DNA of 64,000 nt from Mytilinidion resinicola (lineage: Eukaryota > Ascomycota > Dothideomycetes > Mytilinidiales > Mytilinidiaceae). The stretch lies in NCBI RefSeq assembly GCF_010093595.1, contig NW_022985451.1:323710-387709 (forward strand). Reading direction: 5' to 3'. The translations under genes were made by a program, and so were the position numbers. Below are positions 1 through 10,663 of this stretch, one piece after another. The notes below the pieces were generated by a model that saw only the letters and a program-made list of their open reading frames with translations, made no database searches and had not been told where the DNA came from. Position 1 is the stretch's first letter; each line of letters opens with the position of its first letter.

Positions 1-654
1 AAGACTCCTAAGCGCCCCAACAGATTATCTAAACCGACAACAGATTGTCGCAGCCGACAACCTAGACGAGTGTATCTCTTCATCGTCCTGATACCTTGCT
101 AGCTCACCTCAGACGACGCCATCAGCAAGGTCTATCCTGAAGTTTACGTTCCGTGCACGAATTCAGACCACACTGAAGCGAAGACCGAAGTTACAATGCC
201 TTGCTAGAAGTCTGGGCACACTTGCTCGCCACCGTTTGAAGTGCTTCAGCACATTTTGAAACTTCCGATACTATTCGACGGCCTTGCGAGCTTGAATCAG
301 AGAGGTTTCATGCGCTCACAGTCGGCCTACGTGGCCGCTGTTTGTGGTGCTTTGGCACATCATCATACTTTTGGAAGAGATACAAAGACGACACGCGCAA
401 TCTTGTGTCCTAGTACTGTATAGCACATTATCTCCAAGCCAAAATCCAACTCTTATCTTACACCCTAACTGGGGTATCTATGCAGAATTTCAGATCCCTT
501 TACTTTTAGATTTCCCAATCCCCCTCATAACTTCGTAAACACATTCAAAATACAACACTTTGCACCCAACTCACAGCGGCTTTCGTCCATACACCACAGT
601 CCTAGCAACAAATTAGCACAACCATCCAAACTCGAATTCCGTCAGATTCACAAC
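1..654. other. Left-edge region with no supported gene
   Basis: Short open frames occur on the plus strand (for example 241-423 and 344-538), but none carries a motif I recognise and none continues through a convincing splice site. The part beyond about 480 is pyrimidine- and AC-rich and would serve as the downstream flank of the methyltransferase gene on the minus strand. I see no RNA gene or repeat here. Confidence 0.4.
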
Positions 655-1884
655 TCACCCAGGCAAATACGCATGCGTCTTCTCATCCTTAATCGCCGCC
701 CGCATCTGCGCCAAAAACACCTGTGCCCTTGCCACACTCCACCCGCCCGCCTGCGTCAACAGCCGCAGCATAAACCCCTCCACCCCATTATGCAGCCGGT
801 ACTGATTCCACAGCCCGATCCGCTTCAGCCGCTCATCCCTACTCCATCCGTTCATCGGCCACTTATACCTTACCTCAACCACATCCACGAACCCCGCGCG
901 CTCCAGGCGCTCCTTCGCCTCGTTCCAAATCGTAAAGCTCTTCCCGAACCGCTCGCCCATCTCAATCACCGTGTTCCCCCACAGCGTGAAGAAGTGGTCC
1001 GCGTCCACCGTGTCGTCGTCGGAGACGGGCTGCACGCTGTGCTCGACGACCTCGATCCAGCCGCCGGGCTTGAGCGCGCGGTGCGCCTGCGCGAAGAACG
1101 CGTCCCAGTCCGGCACGCTGCCGAAGAGCTCGCGGATGTGCACGAAGTCGAGCACGGCGGCGCCGTACAGCCACGGCTGGGTGAAGTCGTCGACCTCGAA
1201 GACGCAGTTGGGCGGCACCCACTCGGGCTGGATGGGCGAGAGGTCGGAGCCGGTGATGGCCGCCGTGGGGTACTGCTCGGCCACGTCGATGGCCCAGATG
1301 CCGGTGCCGGTGCCGACGTCGAGGATACGCTGGGGGAAGGGGGGAGAGCGTTAGACGGAGGGCGGGTGGGGGCTGGGAGGGGGGGAGGGCGTGCGTACTT
1401 TGGGGTCGCGGAGGGGCGCGAGGTGCAGCGCGTTGTTGAGGGTTAGGAGGTACATGTGGTGGGCCATGTCGAGGATGTCTTGGGCTTTTTCGTCGTTGGG
1501 GCCCTAGGGATGTTCTGTCAGACCAGACTCGTTGAGCTCGACTGAAGCTGGACCGATTTGCAGCTATTGACGTACCCAATACGCGCCTTCACGGTACGCA
1601 TGGTAGCTTCTGCCGTTCTCGATGCGGTACGCCCGAATCGACGAGTTCAGCGTGAACGTGTCGTCCTCGAGCGATGGGCCGTCGTCGAAGGCTGAGTCGT
1701 TGTCATCGAAAGGCTCCGCATCGTCAAAATTGTCACGGTCGTCTTCGTCGTGCGTCGTGGTCGCGCTCGCAGGATTCTGCTGATGTGCGCTCGACCAATC
1801 AGACGCGACCTGCACACCACTGTCGCCGCTCGTGGACGCCAAGCTCTGGGCGTCGGGCGCGGGGTGGACATCGCTAGGCGCCAT
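655..1884 (-). CDS. LaeA-like SAM-dependent methyltransferase
   Basis: Three exons, complement of 1576-1884, 1399-1503 and 655-1329, give 362 aa. Both introns (1504-1575 and 1330-1398) are GT-AG and phase 0. The acidic, disordered N-terminus (about residues 1-80) leads into YRIENGRSYHAYREG and then GPNDEKAQD, the usual entry to fungal LaeA/TAM-like methyltransferases. Exon 3 opens with the SAM-binding motif I, RILDVGTGTGIWAID, followed by GSDLSPIQPEWVPPN, the acidic loop DDF and the post-motif LKPGGWIEV. Members of this family act as regulators of secondary metabolism or as small-molecule methyltransferases; which one cannot be told here. The ATG at 1884 begins the longest open exon. The gene diverges from the FAD monooxygenase at 2604, about 720 bp away, so the two may share a promoter region. 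Confidence 0.88.
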
Positions 1885-2603
1885 GGCGAGAAGGACACGG
1901 CGGCAGCATGCGAGGGGCGAGCGAGAGAATGCAGGACGAGATGGAGATGGCGTTTGCGACGAGGCGCGGAGGGACGGCTCTCACGAGTCTCCACTCCAGA
2001 GTGCTCGCCATAGATATCTGGGGAGTCGGCGCCGAAACCAGGCGGGACCGGAGCTGTCACCTTGGTCGCATCCGCGGCCACGAGGCACGACACAACCAGC
2101 CCGCTGGGAGCGCGCTGCGTCGAGAGGCGGCATAATCCGCACATCGGGTTGTGCCATGTCAGGCCAGGCGTGCCAGGGTAGTCGGCGGGAGAAGAGCACA
2201 CCCTCCGTGGATCCCTCCCCACCCACCATGCGAACCATGATCGTCTGGCGTGCCCGTTGCCCGTTGCCCGTTGCCCGTTGCCCGTTGCCCGTTGCCCGTT
2301 GCCGGCCCTGACCGCTGGCCTCAGCGCTGGCCGTGTGGCCTGGCCATCGAGCCCGCGCCGACTGCGAGATAGCGGCGCACCACCCCCACATGCCGCCGCC
2401 CGTGTGAGATGGCGCAACCCGCGCGCAAACTTGCCCTGGGCGAGCAGTGGGTGGAGAGACGGGCAGGGCCGTGAAGGCGGTCGTGCCTTCTTCTCGGCCA
2501 TCGTCGATGGGCTGAGCCCGTCCCGTGTATGGACAACTCCTTCCCTCGCGGCCCAGACACTCTCCTCCGACCAACCGCCGCAGGCCTGCGAAGTGACGCC
2601 GCC
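1885..2603. promoter_or_regulatory. Divergent intergenic region between methyltransferase and monooxygenase
   Basis: About 720 bp separate two divergently read genes, so both promoters must lie here. The stretch is GC-rich with long chance open frames on both strands; their composition tracks the local GC bias and they show no domain, so I do not call them genes. It contains the 7-bp tandem repeat listed separately. The monooxygenase frame is also open upstream to an ATG at 2529. Confidence 0.5.
2252..2300. repeat. 7-bp tandem repeat, 7 perfect units
   Basis: The heptamer GCCCGTT is repeated seven times without a mismatch. It lies in the divergent promoter region about 300 bp from the monooxygenase start and about 370 bp from the methyltransferase start. 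Its length is likely to vary between strains because units are short and perfect. Confidence 0.95.
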
Positions 2604-3950
2604 ATGGACTGTGCCACCATCAGCGACGAGAACGGAGGCGCTCCTGGCGTCCTTATCATCGGATCAGGTGCGTCGACGTGCTGTGCGCTGCGAACTGCCA
2701 TGGGCTCATTCTTGCAGGCAGTACTGGCCTGGCTTTGGCACAGGGCTTGACAAAGGTAGGCGGCCAATGGGCACCGCGAGACCGCCGGTTGGTAACAGTT
2801 GTGATAGGCTGGCATCCAGTGCATCGTATTTGAGAAGAACCCCACCCAGCATCGCGAGCGGGACTGGAATATGGGGCTGCACTGGGGAGCGCCTGTACTG
2901 AAGAGTCTGATCCCGCAAGAGTGGTGGGAGCAGATTCAGTCCCTGCAGGTTGACCCTCATGTGCCGACGAAAGACGAGGATACGCTCAATTTCCTCAATG
3001 GCGCGACGGGCGAGCACATGACTGGCTTCACGTTTGGCCCTTTCTATCGTTTACGACGGAGCAAGCTGCGAGCATTGTTGTCTCAGAACCTGGACATCAG
3101 ATACGATAAAAAGCTGACAGGCATCTCATACTCGGAAGACGGTTCCTCTGTTACTGCCCATTTCGCCGATGGAACCACTACCACTGGAAAGATGCTCGTA
3201 GGAGCCGATGGCGCTCGCTCAGCCACTCGAAAGCTGCTCTTAGGCCCAACCCTAGGAGCTATCAATCGTCTACCGTACGGAGCAACCTTTGTCCAGACCA
3301 AGTTCTCGCGAGAACAAGCCCTATTTCTCCGGAAGTTCCACCCCCTCTTCCTAGGCGCGGCTCATCCGAGTAACTACTTTGCCTTCTTCGGCATGCAAGA
3401 CGCCGCTGAAGCGGACCGGCCCGAAACCTGGACCTTCTTCTTCTACATCTCCTGGCGATACAGCCTCCAGGAGCAAGACGCCACCGCCCATTGGACGGAC
3501 GCTCAAAGGCTACAGCAGGTGAAGGAGCTCTCCAAAGGCTTCGCCGACCCCTGGAAGAGCGCGTTCGAATGGACTCCAGACGACAACCCAGTCTGGTACC
3601 TCGGCCTCACAGATTGGGATCCCGGAGTCGAGGGCCACAGATGGAGCAACTATGGCGGCCGAGTGACCATGGTGGGAGACGCTGTTCATCCGATGACCTA
3701 CCAGCGCGGCCAGGGACTCAACCATTCAATCACCGACGCGGGGAAGCTCACGGCTGCCATCCAGGCTGTGAGTGGAGAGGAGGACGGTGCGAAGCGGGCT
3801 GAGATCATCACGGCATTTGAGAATGAGATGATTGCTAGAGGGGGAGAGGAGGTGAGGACGAGTACTACTAATACGGGGATGCTTCATGACTGGGAGAGTG
3901 TTATGAAGAGCCCGGTTATGACTGCAGGCCTGAAGAAGGGGGGGGAGTGA
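2604..3950 (+). CDS. FAD-dependent monooxygenase (salicylate hydroxylase/UbiH-like)
   Basis: Three exons, 2604-2667, 2718-2755 and 2820-3950, give 410 aa. Introns of 50 and 64 nt have GT-AG ends. The first intron splits the Rossmann dinucleotide-binding motif, which reads VLIIGSGSTGLALAQGL after splicing (GxGxxG). The later motif KMLVGADGARSATR is the DG motif that contacts FAD and NAD(P)H, and VTMVGDAVHPMTYQRGQGLN is the GD motif binding the FAD ribityl chain. Length and motif order fit class A flavin monooxygenases that hydroxylate aromatic or polyketide-type substrates; the substrate is unknown. An in-frame ATG at 2529 would add 25 residues. I prefer 2604 because the added stretch looks like upstream GC-rich DNA. 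Confidence 0.88.
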
Positions 3951-3990
3951 GTAGCATAGTACATTTGCGCAGCATTAACTATTTTAAAAA

Positions 3991-4206
3991 GGCCCGGGGT
4001 GTCTTACAGGGTTTACCATAGCCCTGAATGTAAGATACTAGCGGTCTGAATCAGGGCTGATACAAATGTTTTCCTGCTCATAGCGTCTAAATCACACCTC
4101 CTCCACTTTGAAGCGATTTTACTTCAATTTGAACCTTTCCGTCCGTTACATTCGTGCAGCTTAATCTTGTATTGGCCAAGGGTGTCTTACAGGGTTTACC
4201 ATAGCC
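3991..4206 (-). repeat. Dispersed intergenic repeat, copy 1 (inverted relative to other copies)
   Basis: A segment of about 30 bp containing GGTGTCTTACAGGGTTTACC occurs twice, at about 3991-4023 and 4175-4206, in direct orientation about 183 bp apart. Read on the minus strand, the interval matches the plus-strand repeats at 10225-10545 and 22700-23390. Shared elements, in order, are a CCTGTAAGACACCC-like core, a gAATGTaAC motif, AAGGTTCAAATTGAA, a 'TGTGATTTA' segment and a second copy of the core. Confidence 0.7.
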
Positions 4207-7065
4207 TCCACAGAACTCTCCGACAAACACTCATGAAGATTAATCATTTGTCCCTGCACCTACAATCTGGTTTGGAAGAAGATAAAGATTTCAAGGAAGC
4301 CCTGGTGGAGATATACGTGGCTTTGGTAACATTTTGGGTGGGCTCAATCAAGCTAGTGAGGGATTGCCGCAAGTCCGCCATCGATCCGTGCGAAGTAGCG
4401 GTCATTGGTTCTCCCGGGCAGTTGACACGTCGATACATTTAGAAATGACCAAAGACCCAAAAGAGCTATGGAGAGCAGCATCAAATCCACGCTCAATCGA
4501 ACACGGGCCGAAGTCGAGGAGAGATATCGTCTCATCAAAGAAATTGCAGATCCTTTTCCGATGGATCTAGATCTAGGAACGTAACGGCTTTTCCTGTGAG
4601 GCCTGGGCCTCCATCGACCCAACAAAAAGGACTTGTTTTTATCCTGAGTATACCCGAGAATGCCCAGTTGCAAGGCCAAACTGAGCTTATACAACGCATG
4701 CACACGCACCTTTCCCCTCGATGCCGAACCGAGAGGCTGGCTTCCTTCACTATTGATGGCTTGAGAGGCGTCAAGAAACCCAAACCACTGCCGCTTATGC
4801 GTACAAATACAGTAGTCGGCAGGATCAGGCTTCCGAATTCGACGCCGTACTCTAGATCAATAGCGAAAATGAGGAGTCATTGAGACAGAGTCTTGCAGAC
4901 GTGGCATTTGCTTTGAAAGAGTAAGGGGTGACTGGCAGGACTGAGCCCCAACGCATCAAGAGGGAGATTCAGAATTAGCTTTGTGAGACTGGTGCGGATT
5001 CTTCCCCTATTGTGAATATAGAGCTGACTCGAATTCTAACGTAAAACTCAAATGGCTGTTGGTATATGACAATGTCGATTGCTAGGATACAATCACCAGT
5101 TATTGGCCGCCTGGACCATCTAGAGGAGCCATTATCATCACCAGCAGGGACTGGTCACTAGCTGATCACCCCGCAAGCGCAGGAGAGGAACTGACAAAGC
5201 TCAACGGAGTTGATAGCCGAAAACTCTTTACAAGTCTTCAAACTTTCGACAAGAACGACATCGAGGTTGGAAAGCATTTAGCGAGATTCTGAAATACATG
5301 GACGGGCTGCCTCTAGCAATACAGCAAATTGCAAGCATCATACCAATATACTCTCCCGAGATTCCTCACTCTCTACAAGCAACAGAGAAGTATAATCCAT
5401 CAAGAACGTGGGGTAAGCAGCTACGCGTTCTACAAAGACACTCTCCATAGTTTTTGAAAGTTTCCATCGATGGATCCCGGAGTTGTTGAGAATCAAATGA
5501 GACACCTGCTTGGTGTCCTTTCCCTCCTTGCGCTGGACAACGTCCCACAAGCTCTTTTACAGCAGCCCATTTCAGGAATCGCTACAGACCCGGGACCACG
5601 AACGCTATACGGAAATGGGATGCTGTATGTCTGAAGGTCCCGACCTGTGTACTAATCCGCATAGCTAATTAAGACTAGCCTTTCGTCTTTGTTGATGAAA
5701 TTGCGTTCCACGGCAATGATTCGACTGTCCTCTGCTTTGATCCCAATCGATAGGCTCACGCAAGCCGCATTTCTGGACATCACGGACACAGGTGACAAAG
5801 CTGAGGTTTTCGCCACTGCAGCTATGCTTGTTCATCAGGCCTTCCCAAAGCAGCACCGAGGCGACCCGCGGCATTCGCAATGGACTCTGTGCGCGGTGTA
5901 TTCTCCGCACGTGCGGAGTTTGGCTGAGCGCTGGAACGAATTCGCCGACTCCACTGAGCAGATCAGGACTCCGATCGAGCTTGCGCAAGTTCTGTGTAAC
6001 GCTGCTTGGTACGCTGTTTTTCTCTTTGTGGCTAGGCCTGCCTTTATCAGTGAGCTAACTCGACTAGGTATCTTCGGGAAATAAATGACTTCGATGGCTC
6101 GCTATCCTTGATCGAAACTGGCGTTCGAGCTGCAGAGCAAAATCCCGATCTACAGGCCGAATGGGAGCTTCTGATAGCTCATCTGCTCAACACTAAGGGC
6201 GTTGTTCTTTGGATCCAATACGACTATACCAGAAGCCAGGAAGCACTTGAGAGATCCAGAGACATACGGTCGCGCCGTATGAAGCGTGATGATATCGAAT
6301 TAATCGGGACAACAGCGAATTTGGCGTCTTTGGTGGCCGCACAGGGCCGCTACAAAGAAGCACAGGAGCCAGGAGCTGTATCAGCAAGCGGAGAAAGACC
6401 ATGATAAGTCGCCTGACGGGGCATACGCAAAAAGGTTAGCGTCATGTCGGTATGCAGCAACGCAAGGGCGATTACATACTGAGCTTGGAGCTTTTCTCGA
6501 GGCCGAGAAGGATCTTCAGAGGAGTCTTCGCATTCTCACGTCTGGGGAAGACAACGTCCTATACAGGAGGGCGATCGAATACTGCTTCGGAAATCTTCGG
6601 TTGGCAGAGAATCACCTCTCCAAGGCCAAAACCCACTATCAATCGTGTTTGGACCCTGAGGTATATCCAAAGTCTGTGACAGAGAAGGATCAGCTACGGT
6701 CGTGTGGATGCCACTACAAACTGGGCTATATCGCATTACTAGACGACCAACCAGAAGTTGCGGAGTGAGTGAACTCTCAAATCCTGCTCAGCCGATGGCT
6801 GACAAAGATCGCAGTGAAAGTCTTCAAAAGGCGTCTGATTTGGCTACCGAGACGGGCTCTCTGGGCTGGCAAGGTCGCATCACCACTTTGCAGGCAAGCC
6901 TTCGGCGTAAGTTTCCAGAGGTCTCATATATCCAGGGAGATACTCACGACCAGCTCGATCGACGCGCTGGTGCTATTCGGGCCGCTCTTGCCGCTCTATC
7001 TGCGGAAGAAGAGGGCTCGGGGAAGGATTTCCACATATATATCCTATGGCAAATCTGGTAATGGG
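4170..7065 (+). pseudogene. Decayed fungal NLR (STAND) gene: N-terminal helical region, NB-ARC, TPR
   Basis: Fragments in all three frames line up in the order expected of a fungal NLR. 4244-4380 encodes an N-terminal piece (EALVEIYVALVTFW). A ruined P-loop lies near 4760-4790, where GLRGVKKP stands in place of GMGGVGKT. Then come NEESLRQSLADVAFALKE (about 4860-4920), WLLVYDNVD (Walker B, about 5053-5080), GAIIITSRDWSLADHP (about 5128-5170) and MDGLPLAIQQI (about 5298-5330). The TPR-like half runs from about 5755 to 7040, with intact-looking introns near 6010-6070 and 6767-6815. In-frame stops and frameshifts break the ATPase half beyond what splicing can repair. No intact start was found. 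The lesions include G-to-A type changes, as in RIP. Confidence 0.75.
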
Positions 7066-8229
7066 ACTAGTACATAGTGTATGAGTGTAGGGCCTATTTC
7101 TAACTATTCATTGCTTTGATAGCATATGCGACCCGCACACACCCTAGAACATTCTGCGTGAAGGCGAACTCGAGGTTCAACTCACCGATCCGTATAACTG
7201 CTCAGAATGTCTACCACCGATAGGAGTCCCTCTGGTCTCTGTATAACGCTCTTAGACCTCTCGAGCCCTGCCTCTAGATGTATATCTGCAGTCCGACCAG
7301 GCGTTGGGACAGTATCGGGAAGGAAAGGCCGGCATCGATAGAGGATTTCGGTGGGGAGAAATCCGGAACCCAGGGGTACTTACGAAAGCCACACAATTCA
7401 TCCAAGAGAGGATCTCTGTCACCGTTCGTTGATGTCCTCCCCTTCTCCTTTCGATGGAACCGAACGTGATTATCGACCGCAATCGAATATCAAGCTGTAA
7501 GTATCGAGTATTTCGTTCGTCAAATGCCCGAGGTTACGCACTGAGCCGCTGTACCGGGCTTCCTCGTACTTTGCAAAGGACCTGCTGATACGATTAACAC
7601 CTCTCGCGGGCGGGGTACGTGAATAATCAATCTTGCTTTGCCAAAAGAGACCCAGCATACGATTGCGATTGGAGGAAAGACGAGATTCGAAAAAGGAAAG
7701 GTCTTCTATTGGCAACATTTAGATGCGAATGAGATACGATGTTGTTAACCCAGATGATATTTAATATGCCAGCAGTGGTGAGAACAGAGGCATCGAAACG
7801 CGATGGGTGAGTGAATGATGTGCTAGGAGCTTGTGGGAAGTGGAGTACGTGGAGTCGGAGCAGACATCCTCCCTTTTCAAGTCTCTCAGCGCATTAAAGC
7901 CGGCTTCGATCTCAAAGAACGGTCTCGAACTTCCACTAATGTCCTGCAAGTCCCCAGTAAAGCACGGGCATTCCTGTGTGTCGATGTCTAGTCCAACACA
8001 ATCATCTTCGATCTTTGGACCCTAGTGAAACGTAAGCCAGTCCAGAATCCAGAAGACTGAGTGAAGTGCTCTCTTCTAATCTTCATTGTGGCAGTCTTCG
8101 GCGAAAACAGTTCCATCAAACAAGGTGTCCACGATCTGGTCAAATGCTGACAGCAGCCTTCTCGGCGAGCGGTGTCGCAACCTCAGCCAGCAACCACAGT
8201 AATCCACGGTCCTGCAACATAGCCGACGA
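7066..8229. other. Intergenic region with a degenerate coding-like stretch
   Basis: From about 7130 to 7430 the plus strand reads like broken protein: NILREGELEVQLTDPYNC, then LGQYREGKAGIDRG and GVLTKATQFIQERIS, interrupted by stops and frame changes. I do not recognise the family. Open frames on the minus strand (7470-7718 and 7761-7949) have no motif. The 7.7-8.2 kb part would be the amidase promoter. No RNA gene or terminal repeat was seen. Confidence 0.35.
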
Positions 8230-10157
8230 ATGCAGATTCTGAACGAGGCTCAGGACCATCACCAGCCCGCCCAGATGGACCACGACATCGACGTCCTTCG
8301 CGCAACAGCAGCCGACCTCGCCGCCCTCCTCAACGATGGAAAGACCACCAGCGTAGAAATCGTCGAAGCGTACCTCCAACAAATCGCAAAACACAACCAT
8401 GCGGGACCAAAACTGCACGCTATCGTCTCCGTGCCGGCCATCCATCAGCTTCACCGCGTCGCAAAAGCCCTCGACGACGAAAGGACACGAGGCCACGTTC
8501 GAGGTCCGTTGCATGGGGTGCCCATCATCGTGAAGGTACCCTCGTTCCATTCCGATTTTGCGTTAGGCAAGTACTGATATTCCAGGATGCGTTCAATACG
8601 CCGACGCTGAACATGCCGACGACATTAGGTCGTTCGCATTTGCGGAGAGCAAGGCTCGAGTGAATGCGGGGCTTGTCGATGTTGTAAGTGAGTCTTTAGA
8701 ATCAAGAATGTGATGCTTACAATTTGCGTAGTTGATTACACAGGGGTTGATAGCATTGGGTAAAGCGAACTTAACGGTATGGACCCCTGCCACGTGACTT
8801 CCACACACTAACCACCATGAGCAGGAGTTCTGCGGACTCAAAGGCACCGGTGGCTGGTCAGTGGTTGGAGGCATGTGCCAGTCTCCCTACATCCCAGGGG
8901 GGATTAAGAAGGGCGAGAAAAGGAAAGACGAGACGGCAAGGCGCATCGAAACCACAATCTCGACCACCCGCTAACCGATGCCAGGCTCCGGGAGGTTCGT
9001 CCACCGGATCAGCAGTGGGAGTTGCCGCCGGCTTCAGCCCTATTTCCCTCGGGACAGAGACGTCTGGCTCTCTGACTACACCGGCGAGTCGTGCCGCGCT
9101 CTACGCCCTCAAGCTGACACCGGGGTCCGTGTGCATGGACGGTGTATGGCAGGTGGCTGCGTCTTTTGATTCCGCTGGGGGGATGGCGAAATCGGTGCTG
9201 GACCTCGCCCTTCTGAGCACCGTACTGCTTCAACAAAAAGACCCGGGAAGGCCGTCGCTTGTCGACGCTATGCAGGAAGACTGGAAGGGGATATCGGTCG
9301 GCTTCGTTGATATCGAGCTGTGGCGCCTCCCTGACGATGGCCATGGACATGTGCCAGGCTACAACGAGTAGAGCGTAAGTTGAGTCAAGCAGTGCACTCC
9401 TCATCCCAAACTGATAGAGACTAGGCCCGCGAATACCAGGACGCTATTGACCAGCTTCGCGAATCCGGAGCCAATGTTGTGCATCTGGTCTGCATCACAC
9501 CTCCAGAGCAGTGGCGCGTAGAAGGCGGAACCCGGGACGTCGACGATCTCATGCGGAGCCAAACGCGCGCCGGGTACGAGTTCTATCTCCGGAGCTTTGA
9601 AGACCCGAAGGTGAGGAGTCTTCAGGACACCATCGCGTTCAACGCCGCAAACCCGGAAACGGAGTTTGACGAAGGTATGTCTGCGCTTCCCACGGTCCCC
9701 TGTGCTTCGCTGATACGTGTCTCTCCATAGTCTTCTGCCCAAATCAAAATGGCTTGCTGAAAGCTCAGGATATGTCAATGAGCGATGAAGAGACGCAAAA
9801 GAACTTACAAATCTGCAAGCAATGGGCGGCCACCGAAGGCGTCGACAAGGTCGTCGCAGAACACGGTGTGGACGCTATTGTTGCTCCGTGTGATAGCTTC
9901 TTCGCAGGCGTCGGCGTCGGAGCACGTAAGTGCTTAGTTCTCCCAAATTTAGGTCGGGCTGATCATTGATAGGCTACCCCTTGGCCTCTATTCCCTTTGG
10001 CTACGTGGAGAGCAGCGGACGTCCGTGCGGGCTGCATGTCATTGCGAAGGCGAATGAAGAGGACAAGATCGTTAGATTCATGAGTGTTTGGGAGAGAATG
10101 AGGCCCCCTCGTACGGTGTCTGACCTTGACTCCCTCGCACGAGCGCTGAGGGCTTAA
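8230..10157 (+). pseudogene. Amidase-signature hydrolase, disrupted by a frameshift and a stop
   Basis: Reconstructed exons are 8230-8535, 8586-8683, 8732-8776, 8825-8935, 8985-9374, 9425-9674, 9731-9925 and 9973-10157. The product matches amidases: ATAADLAALLNDGKTTSVE at the start, HGVPIIVKD with the catalytic Lys, IALGKANLTEF, the Gly/Ser-rich signature PGGSSTGSAVGVAAG with GTETSGS (cis-Ser and nucleophile), and YPLASIPFGY near the end. Two lesions break it. About one base is missing at 8628-8630 (TTLG to SFAF), because exon 2 is 98 nt where 99 would restore phase. An in-frame TAG lies at 9369-9371. All other junctions agree in phase. The fourth intron (8936-8984) has no GT donor and seems to use GC-AG with a CTAAC branch point. 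Either a recent pseudogene or sequence errors would fit. Confidence 0.8.
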
Positions 10158-10224
10158 GTTAACCTAGCTATGGACCCCGTGGCTTGAGAACAATAGACGC
10201 AGTGTGTCGAAAAAGATGACAATC

Positions 10225-10545
10225 GTTCCCCTTTTTCGTTGAATTGGGCGCCTGCGGGCAGTTCGTTGGCCCAGTGCCGGACTGGAGGTTTGCAAATGAG
10301 AAATGAATTGCGTGCTGTTTGTGTGTGTGTTGGACCCTGTGAGACACCCCTGGACTACTGAAGGTTGTGAATCTCGAATGTAACAAAATAGAAGGTTCAA
10401 ATTGAACAAATTATGGCTTCATGTTGAAAGAGGGCCGATTTCAAGGCTCTAAGAAGTATTGATGAAAAAAGGCCAGATTCACGTTGCGACGTCTGTGATG
10501 CACCATCTTAAATCTGCTGCTGTGAATACGACCAAAATGCCGCCC
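10225..10545 (+). repeat. Dispersed intergenic repeat, copy 2
   Basis: This interval matches 22690-22950 segment by segment: a 'GCCT(g/t)CGGGC' motif, GCCGGxCTGG, a GTGTGTG run, then GTGAGACACCCCTGG, GAATGTaAC, AGAAGGTTcA and GGCTTCA followed by GAGGGCCGAT. It sits just downstream of the broken amidase and just before the Tvp38-like gene. It has no coding potential, and no terminal inverted repeat could be defined. Confidence 0.7.
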
Positions 10546-10663
10546 TGCTGATTCTATAATAAATTGTCAAATGCTGCTTCCGGAACGCCGGCCTTCCACC
10601 TGCGGATACTCATCTCTTTCTTGGTACAAGCCAGAATGCCTTGAAATCCAAGAGCAAACTCGC

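Noticed and set aside
673..1446. 257-codon plus-strand frame opposite the methyltransferase
   Set aside because: It is the antisense shadow of a clear three-exon gene; no motif, and composition follows the GC-rich codons of the real strand.
1647..2574. Long minus-strand frames (284 and 197 codons) across the divergent promoter
   Set aside because: Repetitive, GC-driven sequence including the heptamer repeat, with no domain and overlapping the starts of two well-supported genes.
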